The notes under the pieces were generated by a model that saw only the letters and a program-made list of their open reading frames with translations, was not told the DNA's origin and searched no databases. Positions 17,802-26,421 of a DNA stretch of 44,172 nt are shown here, piece by piece. Position 1 is the first letter of the stretch. Each line of letters begins with the position of its first letter. The stretch is taken from the NCBI RefSeq assembly GCF_024639605.1, contig NZ_JAHEHZ010000009.1:1-44172 (forward strand). The letters are read 5' to 3'. Source of the DNA: Roseobacter sp. (GTDB lineage Bacteria > Pseudomonadota > Alphaproteobacteria > Rhodobacterales > Rhodobacteraceae). Position numbers and translations under genes: made by a program.

Positions 17802-18731
17802 TCACATGTCCGCACATTCCGGCACCGGGCTGATGACATTGCCATCCTCAAGGTGCTGCAGCAGGTTATCGACAGTCAGCGCACCCATCGCGGCGCGCGT
17901 TTCCACCGTGGCACTGCCCACATGGGGCAATAACACCACATTGGGCAGCTTGCGCAGGGCCTCCGGCACCTTTGGTTCCGCCTCGAACACGTCAAGCCCC
18001 GCCCAGCCAAGCCGGCCTTCCTGCAGCGCTTCGATCATGGCCGGCTCATCGACAACAGAGCCACGGCTTACATTAATGAGCGTACCCTGCGCCCCCAGCG
18101 CATCGATCACCTCGCGGTTGACGATCCGCTGCGTCGAAGGCCCGCCCGGCGTGATGCAGATCAGGCAATCCACATCGCGCGCCATTTCGGTAAGGTCGCC
18201 GTAATACTTATAGGGCACGTCCTTTTTGCTGCGCGAATGATAAACAATCTTCGTTCCGAAAGGTGCCAGCTTGTCGGCAATCGCCTGCCCGATGCGCCCC
18301 AGCCCGAGGATGCCGACCGTCTGATTGTCCGCAGAGCGGGTCAGCGGCGCGTTGCCCTTCGCTTCCCAGTTTCCCGACCGCACCCAGGCGTCATCGCGCA
18401 AAAGCTCCCGGTAGCAGGCCAGCATCAGCAGAACCGCCGTTGTCGCCACTTCGGCATTCAGAACATTGGGCGTATGGGTCACCACGACGCCCTTTGCTTT
18501 GGCCGCGTTCACATCAATCGCGTCATAGCCCACACCGTAACAGCTTATCGCCTGCAGGTTCGGCAGTGCCGCCATCACATCCGGTGCCACCCCGTCGTGC
18601 CCGTTGGTGGCGATATGCGTGATCGCATCCGCAGGATACGCGCCATCGGTCAGCTTGTGAATCGTGAACTTTGCTTCGAGCCGCTCTCGCATCGTGTCGG
18701 TAATGCCCCCGATCTGCAGCAGATCAGCCAT
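17802..18731 (-). CDS. D-isomer-specific 2-hydroxyacid dehydrogenase (glyoxylate/hydroxypyruvate reductase-like)
   Basis: A 309-aa NAD(P)-dependent enzyme. The Rossmann motif is [16 protein letters not shown] (about 141-156). The catalytic triad is the Arg in [10 protein letters not shown] (about 228), the Glu in [11 protein letters not shown] (about 257) and the His in [13 protein letters not shown] (about 276). The family interconverts 2-oxo acids such as glyoxylate or hydroxypyruvate with D-hydroxyacids. Next to a hydrolase that should release a hydroxyacid, it could oxidise or reduce that product; this is inference. It follows the FAH-family gene by two bases. Confidence 0.9.
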   Translation of the reverse strand: MADLLQIGGITDTMRERLEAKFTIHKLTDGAYPADAITHIATNGHDGVAPDVMAALPNLQAISCYGVGYDAIDVNAAKAKGVVVTHTPNVLNAEVATTAVLLMLACYRELLRDDAWVRSGNWEAKGNAPLTRSADNQTVGILGLGRIGQAIADKLAPFGTKIVYHSRSKKDVPYKYYGDLTEMARDVDCLICITPGGPSTQRIVNREVIDALGAQGTLINVSRGSVVDEPAMIEALQEGRLGWAGLDVFEAEPKVPEALRKLPNVVLLPHVGSATVETRAAMGALTVDNLLQHLEDGNVISPVPECADM

Positions 18732-18733
18732 AA

Positions 18734-19582
18734 TTATGCGTCCTCCGTCACGGTCTGGCGCTGTATGCCCAGACCTTCGATTTCCAGCTCCATCACGTCG
18801 CCTTTGTTGAGATAAACCGGGTTCGGTTTCATGCCCATGCCAACGCCCGGCGGCGTGCCCGTCGAGATGACATCGCCCGGATGCAGCGTCATAAGCCCGC
18901 TCAGGTGTTCGATGATCTCAGCAACAGTAAAGATCATCGTCTTCGTGTTGCCGGTCTGCATACGCTTACCGTTCACGTCGAGACGCATGGCAAGGTTCTG
19001 TACGTCAGGGATTTCATCCCGCGTGACCAGCCAGGGGCCGGTCGGTCCGAAAGTGTCGCAGGATTTACCCTTGGTCCAGGTGCCGGTCAGATTGTTCTGA
19101 AAATGCCGCTCACTGACGTCATTGATCACGCAATAGCCGGCAACATAATCGAGCGCGTCTTCTTTGCTCACGTATTTTGCGGCCTTGCCGATCACCACCC
19201 CAAGCTCCACTTCCCAGTCAGTGCTGGTGGAGCCGCGCGGCATCGACACATCGTCATCCGGGCCCACCACGGCGGAGTTCGCCTTCATGAAAAGCACCGG
19301 GTGATCGGGGAAGGGGTTGCCGGTTTCTTCGGCGTGATCCGCAAAATTCAGACCGATGCACATGAACTTGCCGATGCTGCCGACACAAGCGCCGATACGC
19401 GGGCTGCCCTCTACTGCAGGCAGGGTCGCGGGATCAATCGCGCGCAACTTATCAAGTCCGGCCTCAGAGAGAACATTGCCTGCAATGTCATCCACGTGGG
19501 CCGACAGATCACGCAGCACGCCACCATCGTCCAGCATCCCTGGTTTTTCCGCCCCGGCGGCGCCGTATCTTACGAGTTTCAT
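18734..19582 (-). CDS. Fumarylacetoacetate hydrolase family protein (2,4-diketo-3-deoxy-acid hydrolase-like)
   Basis: A 282-aa FAH-fold hydrolase. After a roughly 70-residue N-terminal domain come the metal-site motifs MCIGLNFADHAEETG, then DWEVELGVVIGK (Glu ligands) and GYCVINDVSERHFQ (Asp). The C-terminal region has ISTGTPPGVGMGMKP. The signature resembles hydrolases that cleave 2,4-diketo-3-deoxy-L-fuconate/rhamnonate to pyruvate plus a hydroxyacid. This assignment is supported by the IlvD dehydratase and the fuconate-type SDR in the same operon. ATG 19582 has AAGGAGA upstream, lying just after a 43-codon small gene. Confidence 0.88.
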   Translation of the reverse strand: MKLVRYGAAGAEKPGMLDDGGVLRDLSAHVDDIAGNVLSEAGLDKLRAIDPATLPAVEGSPRIGACVGSIGKFMCIGLNFADHAEETGNPFPDHPVLFMKANSAVVGPDDDVSMPRGSTSTDWEVELGVVIGKAAKYVSKEDALDYVAGYCVINDVSERHFQNNLTGTWTKGKSCDTFGPTGPWLVTRDEIPDVQNLAMRLDVNGKRMQTGNTKTMIFTVAEIIEHLSGLMTLHPGDVISTGTPPGVGMGMKPNPVYLNKGDVMELEIEGLGIQRQTVTEDA

Positions 19583-19595
19583 GCACGTCTCCTTA

Positions 19596-19727
19596 TTATG
19601 CGTTGAGATAGCCGATCAGCAGCGACAGGAAGGCTCCGACATGCACGACCATGATCGCCTTGTCCTTCCACATTGCACCGACGGCAAACCACAGGACGAT
19701 CCCCGCAAAGAACGTCCATAATTCCAC
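19596..19727 (-). CDS. Small membrane protein, 43 aa, unknown
   Basis: Between the IlvD-type dehydratase and the FAH-family gene, the minus strand has a 43-codon frame from GTG 19727 to a double stop TAA TAA (19593-19598). The peptide starts VELWTFF and ends LIGYLNA. Two hydrophobic segments (about residues 4-19 and 27-42) flank a charged turn MWKDKA, so it looks like a two-helix membrane hairpin. The frame is preceded by a stop seven or so codons upstream, and GTG is the only start codon. No strong ribosome-binding site is visible; GAGGGG lies about 15 bases upstream. I do not recognise a family. It sits 13 nt from the FAH start, inside the operon. Confidence 0.6.
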   Translation of the reverse strand: MELWTFFAGIVLWFAVGAMWKDKAIMVVHVGAFLSLLIGYLNA

Positions 19728-19829
19728 GGTGTGACACCCATGCCCCTCAGATCACAGCCAACAAGCTGCACGGCTGTCGCAATCCATTTTACCGTATCTA
19801 CCGGCCGCCACGGGTGCGGTGTTTCCGGG

Positions 19830-21632
19830 TCAGTGGTTATCACGGGGCAGCCATTTGCGTGAGATGTCCTGATACTTGTCCGCATCCTCAAGGATCATGC
19901 CCTGATCAAAGCGGCCGGCTTTTTCACGGAAATACTGCTGCCAGGGCGACTGGCTCTCCGGTGCGTCGTAACCACCTGCGGCCTCAAAGACGCGGGCGCG
20001 CTCGGCCAGCTCATCAAGAGGCACGAGCATATCCGCTGTGCATTTGTTCAGATCGATACGCACCCGGTCGCCGTTTTTCAGCAGCGCCAGGCCACCGCCC
20101 GCGGCCGCCTCAGGCGATGCATTCAGGATCGACGGGCTGCCGGATGTGCCCGACTGCCGACCGTCGCCGACACAGGGCAGCGCCTCGATACCTTTTTTCA
20201 GCAGATAGGACGGCGGACGCATGTTCACGACTTCGGCCCCGCCCGGGTATCCTTTGGGCCCCGCACCGCGCATAAAGAGAATGCAGTCCTGATCGATATT
20301 CTCCGCCGGATCATCAATGCGGTGATGGAAATCCTCAGGCCCGTCAAACACCACAGCGCGCCCCTCAAACGCATTCGGGTCGTCAGGATCAGAAAGGTAC
20401 TGCTGCCGGAAGGCCGGTCCGATCACGCTGGTCTTCATGATCGCGCTGTCAAAGAGATTGCCCGTCAGATTGATGAACCCGGCCTGAGCGACAAGCGGGT
20501 CAGAAACCGAGCGAATGACTTTGGTGTCTTCGCTGCGACGCCCGCCGCAATTCTCGCCCATGGTACGGCCGTTGGCGGTCACCGCATCCGGATGTGGCAG
20601 CAACCCGGCGGAGAGAAGCTCTCCGACGACTGCAGGTACACCGCCCGCGTGCTGGTAATCCTCGCCAAGGTATTCGCCAGCCGGCTGCAGATTAACGAGC
20701 AGCGGCACATCGTGCCCGACCTTCTGCCAGTCGTCATTGTCCAGTGGCACTCCGAGATGCCGAGCGATGCCGTTGAGGTGGATCGGCGCATTGGTCGACC
20801 CGCCGATGGCGGAGTTGATTACAATTGCATTTTCAAAGGCTTCGCGAGTCATGATCTGCGACGGGCGAAGGTCTTCCCATACCATATCGACGATCCGCCG
20901 GCCGGTGTCGTAGCTGATCTGCCCGCGCTCCCGGTACGGGGCCGGGATCGCCGCCGCTCCGGGCAGTTGCATACCCAGCGCTTCCGCGAGGCTGTTCATG
21001 GTCGTCGCCGTACCCATCGTGTTGCAGTAACCGACCGAAGGCGCAGACGAGGCCACGAGTTCCATGAATCCGTCGTCGTCAATCTCTCCGGCGGCCAGCA
21101 TCTCGCGTGCCTTCCAGACAATGGTGCCCGATCCGGTGCGCTGGCCGCGGAAATATCCGTTGAGCATCGGCCCGACCGAGAGCGCAATCGCCGGAATGTT
21201 GACCGTCGCCGCGGCCATCAGCAACGCAGGCGTGGTTTTGTCACAGCCGATGTTCAGCACCACACCGTCGAGAGGGTAGCCGAAAAGCGTCTCCACAAGG
21301 CTGAGATAGGCAAGGTTCCGGTCCAGCATCGCCGTCGGGCGCTTGCCGGTTTCCTGAATGGGATGCACCGGCACTTCGATACAGGTGCCACCAGACGCGA
21401 TAATACCGTCCCGCACCCGTTTAGTCAGCTCCAGATGGTGGCGGTTGCAGGGGCTCAGATCGCTGCCGGTCTGTGCAATCCCGATGATCGGCTTGCCGGA
21501 CTGCAATTCAGCGCGCGTCAGTCCGTAGTTCAGATAGCGTTCCAGATAAAGCGCAGTCATCTCCGGATTGTCCGGATTCATGAACCATTTGCGCGACCGA
21601 AGGTCTTCAATACCGATCTTTTTCCCGTTCAT
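19830..21632 (-). CDS. IlvD/Edd family sugar-acid dehydratase
   Basis: A 600-aa [2Fe-2S] dehydratase of the aldonate branch (L-arabinonate/D-xylonate/galactonate dehydratase-like), converting an aldonic acid to its 2-keto-3-deoxy acid. Cluster/metal ligands are visible as Cys62 in LSPCNRH, Cys130 in NIGCDKTTP and Cys203 in GYCNTMGTA. The catalytic Ser region SGTSGSPS is at about 480-490. The start at 21632 overlaps the SDR stop as ATGA; the in-frame ATG twelve bases upstream is less likely. With the SDR and FAH hydrolase it completes dehydration, oxidation and cleavage steps. The epimer specificity cannot be read from sequence. Confidence 0.9.
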   Translation of the reverse strand: MNGKKIGIEDLRSRKWFMNPDNPEMTALYLERYLNYGLTRAELQSGKPIIGIAQTGSDLSPCNRHHLELTKRVRDGIIASGGTCIEVPVHPIQETGKRPTAMLDRNLAYLSLVETLFGYPLDGVVLNIGCDKTTPALLMAAATVNIPAIALSVGPMLNGYFRGQRTGSGTIVWKAREMLAAGEIDDDGFMELVASSAPSVGYCNTMGTATTMNSLAEALGMQLPGAAAIPAPYRERGQISYDTGRRIVDMVWEDLRPSQIMTREAFENAIVINSAIGGSTNAPIHLNGIARHLGVPLDNDDWQKVGHDVPLLVNLQPAGEYLGEDYQHAGGVPAVVGELLSAGLLPHPDAVTANGRTMGENCGGRRSEDTKVIRSVSDPLVAQAGFINLTGNLFDSAIMKTSVIGPAFRQQYLSDPDDPNAFEGRAVVFDGPEDFHHRIDDPAENIDQDCILFMRGAGPKGYPGGAEVVNMRPPSYLLKKGIEALPCVGDGRQSGTSGSPSILNASPEAAAGGGLALLKNGDRVRIDLNKCTADMLVPLDELAERARVFEAAGGYDAPESQSPWQQYFREKAGRFDQGMILEDADKYQDISRKWLPRDNH

Positions 21633-22390
21633 TGGCCCGACCACCCCCCGTCAATGATATGCGGATGCCCTGTGGTGAAGGCGCTCTCATCGCTCGCGAG
21701 ATACACCACAAGGGCGGCAATTTCGTCTGCGGTGGCGACCCGTCCCATCGGCTGGCGCGATACGAACTGTTTCATCGCCTCTTCTTTGCTGCCCAGCTGC
21801 TCGCCCAGCGCATCGACGCGCTCGTGCCAGCTGGGGCTTTCGACCGTGCCCGGGCAGATGCAGTTGCAGCGGATACCCTGTGCTATGTAATCGACCGCCA
21901 CCGATTTTGTGAGCCCGATGACCGCAGCCTTGGTCGTGCCGTAAATGAAGCGGTTGGGTGCGCCGATCACACTGGAACAGGCAGAAGACATGTTGATGAT
22001 CGAGCCCGCCCCCTGTTCGAGCATACCCGGCAGTGCTGCCCGGATTGTGCGCAGCATCGAGCGCACATTGAGATCAAAGGCGAACTCCCATTCTTCGTCT
22101 CTGGCGTCCAGAACGGTGCCGTGATGCACGAAGCCTGCGCAGTTGAAAAGAACATCCGGCCGTGCGCGTGCGACGCCCGCTTTCACGCTCTCATCGTCAC
22201 GGGCATCAAGTTCGAAAATTTCGAGATTTTCGTGATTCGCATCGCGAATCGTAGAAAGCGCTTCCATATTCACGTCGGTGGCAAAAACCTGTGCGCCCTC
22301 ATCCGCCATCGCGAGAGCCGTGGCCCGGCCGATCCCCTGACCTGCTGCTGTGATCAGCGCGCGTTTGCCCTTAAGCCTTTGTCCGGACAT
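21629..22390 (-). CDS. SDR, 2-keto-3-deoxy-acid (fuconate/rhamnonate-type) dehydrogenase-like
   Basis: A 253-aa classical SDR. The cofactor motif is [10 protein letters not shown] (14-23), the active-site Ser lies in INMSSACSS, and YxxxK is FIYGTTKAA. The C-terminal DGGWSGQ is typical of this branch. The N-terminal [17 protein letters not shown] closely resembles the 2-keto-3-deoxy-L-fuconate dehydrogenase branch, which also includes DHRS6-like proteins. In that pathway it oxidises the C4 hydroxyl of the 2-keto-3-deoxy acid before FAH-type cleavage. It is first in the minus-strand operon and diverges from the 22592 gene across a 201-nt intergenic region. Confidence 0.87.
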   Translation of the reverse strand: MSGQRLKGKRALITAAGQGIGRATALAMADEGAQVFATDVNMEALSTIRDANHENLEIFELDARDDESVKAGVARARPDVLFNCAGFVHHGTVLDARDEEWEFAFDLNVRSMLRTIRAALPGMLEQGAGSIINMSSACSSVIGAPNRFIYGTTKAAVIGLTKSVAVDYIAQGIRCNCICPGTVESPSWHERVDALGEQLGSKEEAMKQFVSRQPMGRVATADEIAALVVYLASDESAFTTGHPHIIDGGWSGQ

Positions 22391-22522
22391 ATATTCTCCC
22401 CCCGTTCCGGGCCTGCCTGCGACTATCCGGACGCATGCGTACGGAAAAATTGCGGGCCTCGGATCTTCCTGCTGTTGTCGTCAAAAAAACCGTCAAACGG
22501 GCTGGTTCAGCGGCTGGTTTCC

Positions 22523-22531
22523 GTTAGCGTA
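22523..22531 (+). promoter_or_regulatory. Candidate operator element GTTAGCGTA, copy 1
   Basis: In the 201-nt region between the divergent SDR and beta-hydroxyacid dehydrogenase genes, GTTAGCGTA occurs at 22523-22531. The same nine bases recur at 25232-25240 between the GntR gene and dctP. GGCTGGTT is also directly repeated at 22500-22507 and 22512-22519. A third copy of GTTAGCGTA lies inside the FAD-oxidoreductase coding region near 15020, so chance is possible. Function is inferred, not shown. Confidence 0.3.
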
Positions 22532-22591
22532 TGACACAGTATTAACTTTGGCTACAGCTTTGAAAACGGCCAGCAGAGGATAACCGCTCTT

Positions 22592-23479
22592 ATGACACAA
22601 GCACGCAAGGTCGCACTCATAGGCACCGGGCTGATGGGGTTTCCCATGTCCCGCAACCTGCTGCGCGCCGGCCATCACCTGACCGTCTGGAACCGCACAA
22701 CAGAGCGCGCAGAACCACTGGCAAAGCACGGCGCCACGGTCGCGGCCAGTGCCGCTGAGGCGGTTGCGGGCGCGGAGTTTGTCATCACGATGCTGTCGGA
22801 CGGATTTGCCTCGGGCGCGCTGCTGGATGACCGGGAAGTTCAGGCAGCGCTCAGTCCGGGTGCCATCTGGCTGGACATGTCCAGCGCCAAACCCGAACAC
22901 TCCCGCGCGCAGGCAGAAACGCTGAAATCGCTGGGCTTCGGGCACCTCGATGCGCCGGTTTCGGGCGGAACCAGGGGCGCCGAAGACGGCACGCTTGCCA
23001 TTATGGTCGGAGGCGAGGCCGCGCACTTCGACGCCGCCCGCGGTGTTTTCGAGGCGATGGGGCGGCCGGTACATGTCGGCCCCTCGGGCACCGGGCAGCT
23101 TTCCAAACTGGCAAACCAGACGATCGTTGCCGTGACCATCTCAGCCGTGGCCGAAGCCATGCTGCTGGTGGAGCAGGGCGGTGCCGACCCTGCCGCGGTG
23201 CGCGCCGCACTGAAAGGTGGATTTGCCGACAGTACCATCCTGCAACAGCACGGCGAACGCATGACGACCCGCAATTTCGATCCCGGCGGGCTCACCAAAT
23301 TTCAGGTGAAAGATCTCAACAATACCCTTGATGAAGCAACAGCCCTCGGCCTGACGCTGCCTGCCACCCAGAGCGTGCGCGACAGGTTTCAGTACTTTAT
23401 TGACGAGATGAACGGCGCCGAAAGAGATCACTCCGGCCTCTATCTGGAACTGCGCGCGCGCAACGGGTTGCCGGTATGA
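22592..23479 (+). CDS. Beta-hydroxyacid dehydrogenase family (3-hydroxyisobutyrate / tartronate semialdehyde reductase-like)
   Basis: A 295-aa NAD(P)-dependent enzyme with the family landmarks. The Rossmann loop is GTGLMGFPMSRNLLRAGH (11-28), the substrate loop DAPVSGGTRGAEDGTLAIMVGG (about 121-142) and the catalytic Lys lies in GQLSKLANQ (about 174). Family members reduce or oxidise 3-hydroxyacids such as tartronate semialdehyde, L-threonate or 3-hydroxyisobutyrate. Pairing with a DenD-like gene (4-nt ATGA overlap) suggests a four-carbon acid-sugar branch (threonate or erythronate), which is inference. A second paralog is encoded at 33335. Confidence 0.87.
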   Translation: MTQARKVALIGTGLMGFPMSRNLLRAGHHLTVWNRTTERAEPLAKHGATVAASAAEAVAGAEFVITMLSDGFASGALLDDREVQAALSPGAIWLDMSSAKPEHSRAQAETLKSLGFGHLDAPVSGGTRGAEDGTLAIMVGGEAAHFDAARGVFEAMGRPVHVGPSGTGQLSKLANQTIVAVTISAVAEAMLLVEQGGADPAAVRAALKGGFADSTILQQHGERMTTRNFDPGGLTKFQVKDLNNTLDEATALGLTLPATQSVRDRFQYFIDEMNGAERDHSGLYLELRARNGLPV

Positions 23480-24459
23480 CCCGGGTTCTGATTCTCGGCG
23501 GCGGCGGGATGGTCGGCCAGAAACTCGCGACACGCCTTCAGTCTGAAGGTCTCGGGAATAACGCATCGCCCGACATCACACTTTTCGATATGGCCTTTCC
23601 GCCGGAAGGCGTGACCGACGTTACCACAAAAACCGGTAACATCACGGACCCGGCGATCATCCGCGCACTTGCTGCCGCGCGTTTCGATGTGATTTTTCAC
23701 CTCGCCGCCATTGTCTCGGGCGAGGCAGAGACGAATTTCGAAAAAGGCTGGGCAGTGAACATGATGTCCATGTGGCATCTGCTGGAAGCCCTGCGCGCCG
23801 AACACGAAGCCAGCGGCGGGGAGTGGGTGCCACGGCTCGTGTTCACGTCATCGATCGCGGTTTTCGGCGCGCCTTTCCCGGAGAAGATCGGCGATGAATT
23901 CCTGAACGCACCACAAACGAGTTATGGCGCGCAAAAGGCCATCTGCGAACTGATGGTCACCGATTTCAGCCGCAAAGGATACATCGACGGTGTGTCACTG
24001 CGTTTGCCGACGATCTGCGTGCGACCGGGCAAACCGAACCTCGCCGCCTCGTCGTTTTTCTCAGGCATTATCCGGGAGCCGCTGAACGGGGTTGAGGCCA
24101 TACTGCCGGTGCCCGATACGGTGCGCCACTGGCACGCCTCGCCGCGGTCGGCGGCCGGGTTCCTGACCCACGCGGCGACGCTGGACACGGACCTGCTCGA
24201 AGGGCGCCGCGCGCTCAGCCTGCCGGGGATCAGCTGCACCGTGGCCGAGCAGATCGAAGCGCTGCGACGGGCGGCGGGCCAGAAAACCGTTGATCTGATC
24301 CGGGCTGAGCCTGACCCGGCGATCATGAAAATCGTCGAAGGCTGGCCGCGGAATTTCGACCCGCAACGCGCGATCGACCTCGGGTTTAAGGCCGAGAGCA
24401 GCTTTGACGAAATCATTGATGTCTACATCAAAGAGGATTTGCCAAAAGCGACCGCCTGA
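23476..24459 (+). CDS. denD: D-erythronate dehydrogenase-like NAD-dependent epimerase/dehydratase family protein
   Basis: A 327-aa extended SDR. GGGGMVGQKLA is at residues 8-18, the active-site Ser lies in VFTSSIAVFG, and the catalytic Tyr/Lys pair is SYGAQKA. Segments such as SLRLPTICVRPGKPN and RHWHASPRSA are reminiscent of DenD, the enzyme that oxidises D-erythronate to 2-keto-D-erythronate in tetronate catabolism. The other den/ltn genes (isomerase OtnI, kinase OtnK, aldolase OtnC) are not here, so the assignment to that exact pathway is uncertain. Its 3' end overlaps the convergent GntR gene by 37 bp. Confidence 0.75.
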   Translation: MTRVLILGGGGMVGQKLATRLQSEGLGNNASPDITLFDMAFPPEGVTDVTTKTGNITDPAIIRALAAARFDVIFHLAAIVSGEAETNFEKGWAVNMMSMWHLLEALRAEHEASGGEWVPRLVFTSSIAVFGAPFPEKIGDEFLNAPQTSYGAQKAICELMVTDFSRKGYIDGVSLRLPTICVRPGKPNLAASSFFSGIIREPLNGVEAILPVPDTVRHWHASPRSAAGFLTHAATLDTDLLEGRRALSLPGISCTVAEQIEALRRAAGQKTVDLIRAEPDPAIMKIVEGWPRNFDPQRAIDLGFKAESSFDEIIDVYIKEDLPKATA

Positions 24460-25112
24460 TGCGGGACCGGCAACGGCGTGCTGAGGTTGCGCGCGAGGTG
24501 GTCATGCACCCGCTTGCGCACCAGATCCTCATTCCGGTCCAGTGCTGCGTCCAGAATCGCCTGATGTTCGGGTATATTTTCGGGAAAGTAGCCATAGTTG
24601 GTCTCGGCAGAGACCAGTTGCTGGCGAAACTGTTCGTAAATGACCTGGTGGGTGCGTATCAAAAGGGCTGACCCGCTGGCCTCGATCAGAGTTTCATGGA
24701 ACTCCTGCTCCGCCCGGCTCCACAGGCTCAGCAAAGGCGAAACATCCCCTGAGGAGCGCACCCGCATCTCGATATGCGACAACTTGTGATGCGCGGCACT
24801 CAGCCGTGATTCCCACTCCACACCACCCAGACGGATCGAAAGGCACGCTCCTTCGCTTTCCAGCATAATGCGCATGTGCGTCAGATCGTGCTGGCGCTCA
24901 ACCGATTGCTCCGGCGAACGGAATCCACGCTGCTCCTGAAAATCGACCAGCCCGACGGTGGACAGGCGGAACAAAACCTCCCGCACCGTGCTGGCCGAGC
25001 AGTTGTAATCAGACCGTAGCTTTTCGGCGCGCAGTTTGATACCGTACCCGAACTCGCCTGTGATCAGGCGATGCCGCATATCGTCGAAAATGTCTGCGTC
25101 CTGCGTCCGCAT
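24423..25112 (-). CDS. GntR family transcriptional regulator with FCD domain
   Basis: A 229-aa regulator. The winged helix-turn-helix occupies about residues 10-65 (AEKLRSDYNCSASTVREVLFRLSTVGLVDFQ). The FCD ligand-binding domain follows, with likely metal/ligand residues around DLTHMRIMLESEGAC, EFHETLIEASGS, PEHQAILDA and VRKRVHDHLARN. FCD-GntR proteins typically sense carboxylic acids and usually repress nearby catabolic genes. ATG 25112 is chosen because it starts MRTQDADIFDDMRH, just before the HTH; the frame extends to 25211 without support. It sits between the sugar-acid operons and is divergent from dctP, so it probably controls the locus. Confidence 0.88.
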   Translation of the reverse strand: MRTQDADIFDDMRHRLITGEFGYGIKLRAEKLRSDYNCSASTVREVLFRLSTVGLVDFQEQRGFRSPEQSVERQHDLTHMRIMLESEGACLSIRLGGVEWESRLSAAHHKLSHIEMRVRSSGDVSPLLSLWSRAEQEFHETLIEASGSALLIRTHQVIYEQFRQQLVSAETNYGYFPENIPEHQAILDAALDRNEDLVRKRVHDHLARNLSTPLPVPHQAVAFGKSSLM

Positions 25113-25160
25113 GATAGCCCCCCGCTGGCCCTCAGGGTTACGGCGAAATTTTCGAAATTC

Positions 25161-25240
25161 AAATAAAATATCAAAATTATGCGGAAATAAAATATTTTCT
25201 TGCGCGTGCACCCGGCTCAGCCTAACGTTTTGTTAGCGTA
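25161..25240. promoter_or_regulatory. AT-rich gntR-dctP intergenic control region
   Basis: The 187-nt divergent region contains two identical 11-mers, AAATAAAATAT, at 25161-25171 and 25185-25195. They start 24 nt apart in a strikingly AT-rich block. Downstream is an inverted repeat CTAAC-gtttt-GTTAG at 25222-25236, whose right half starts the nine-base element GTTAGCGTA (25232-25240) also present at 22523. A 5-bp hairpin CGGGG/CCCCG at 25249-25265 lies in the probable dctP leader. These are plausible regulator and RNA polymerase sites, but none is experimentally supported. Confidence 0.45.
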
Positions 25241-25299
25241 ATCAGAAGCGGGGCTCAGAACCCCGGGAAAACAGCGCGCTTAACGTCTGGGAGGACAAC

Positions 25300-26322
25300 A
25301 TGACAATGATGAAAAGGGCGGCGTCCGTCGCCGCTGTGGCAGCTCTCGCTGCTTCGACCGCATTTACCGCGTCGGCCGACACAACAAACCTGCGTATTCA
25401 GACACACTATGCACCCGAGACGGTGTCCGGCAAGCTGGCCGCTCAGTACGTGGAAGACGTCCAGGATATGTCAAACGGCGAGATCAACGTCGAGATGTTC
25501 TATTCATCTTCCGTTGTGAAATCGGTTGAGACATTTGACGCCGCATCCACGGGCATTCTTGACTGTGACATGACCGGCGGTGGTTACCAGACCGGCAAAA
25601 ACTCCGCGTTCCAGTTTGTGGGCGACATCATGGGCGGCTACGACACGCCCTATCAGCAGCTGAGCTGGCTCTATTACGGCGGTGGCCGTGAAGCGGCAGC
25701 ACCGCTTTATAACAAATACGGCATGGAGCTGATCGGCTGGTGGGTCTACGGCCAGGAAAGCTTTGCCTCTTCCAAGCCGATCGCCAAGGTCGAAGACTTC
25801 AAAGACTGGAAATTCCGTTCGCCCCCCGGCATGGAAACGAAGATTTTTGAAAAGCTCGGCGCCTCGCCGATCGTGATGGACTTCACCGAGATCTTCACCG
25901 CTCTGGAAACAGGCATCATCGATGGTGCCGATGCATCCGGCCTCGCAAACAACGTGGGCCTGGGTCTCTATGACATCGTGAAATATGCCAACTTCCCCGG
26001 CTTCCACTCAATGCCGTCTGACCACCTGGCGTGCAACAAGGCCGTGTTCGACGCGATGCCTGCGCACCACCAGAAGATCATGAAGGTTGCGATGGAAGCC
26101 CTGGCGCTGCGCACGGCCCTGACGTTCGAGAAAAAGAACGCCGAAGCTGCCGCAACACTGCGTGAGCAGGGCGTAACTCTGTCGCAGTGGGCCCCTGAAG
26201 AACTGGCGAAGTTCCGTGCCGCGGCTCAGGCCACATGGCCGGAGTTCGCCGACACGCCCGAAGCCAAGGCCCTGGTAGAAAGCCACCTTGCCTATCTCGA
26301 GCAGCTTGGCCTCAAGCAGTAA
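25300..26322 (+). CDS. dctP: TRAP transporter substrate-binding protein (DctP family)
   Basis: A 340-aa periplasmic binding protein. The signal peptide covers roughly residues 1-26 (cleavage near TASA-DTTNL), followed by the TRAP SBP fold starting LRIQTHYAPETVSGKLAAQYVEDV. The GMELIGWWVYGQESF and FKDWKFRSPPG segments sit in the hinge/Arg-clamp area (Arg of KFRSPP binds the substrate carboxylate in the family). The ligand is therefore probably an organic or sugar acid. GGGAGGA lies just upstream of the ATG. It is the first gene of the operon and is followed by a hairpin-plus-T terminator that would set its transcript above dctQM. Confidence 0.93.
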   Translation: MTMMKRAASVAAVAALAASTAFTASADTTNLRIQTHYAPETVSGKLAAQYVEDVQDMSNGEINVEMFYSSSVVKSVETFDAASTGILDCDMTGGGYQTGKNSAFQFVGDIMGGYDTPYQQLSWLYYGGGREAAAPLYNKYGMELIGWWVYGQESFASSKPIAKVEDFKDWKFRSPPGMETKIFEKLGASPIVMDFTEIFTALETGIIDGADASGLANNVGLGLYDIVKYANFPGFHSMPSDHLACNKAVFDAMPAHHQKIMKVAMEALALRTALTFEKKNAEAAATLREQGVTLSQWAPEELAKFRAAAQATWPEFADTPEAKALVESHLAYLEQLGLKQ

Positions 26323-26337
26323 ACTGACCTGAAAACG

Positions 26338-26368
26338 GACCCCGCCTGCCCATAGGCGGGGTCTTTTT
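26338..26368 (+). terminator. Intrinsic terminator/attenuator after dctP
   Basis: GACCCCGCCT (26338-26347) pairs with AGGCGGGGTC (26354-26363) around a 6-nt loop and is followed by TTTTT (26364-26368). The ten-pair GC-rich stem and T-tract are a textbook rho-independent terminator. Because dctQ follows on the same strand 54 nt later, it probably works as a partial terminator giving more binding protein than membrane subunits. Confidence 0.88.
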
Positions 26369-26421
26369 GTCTCTGGCCGGGACACATAAAATTAATCTGC
26401 CAAAGCGTCCGGGGGGACATC

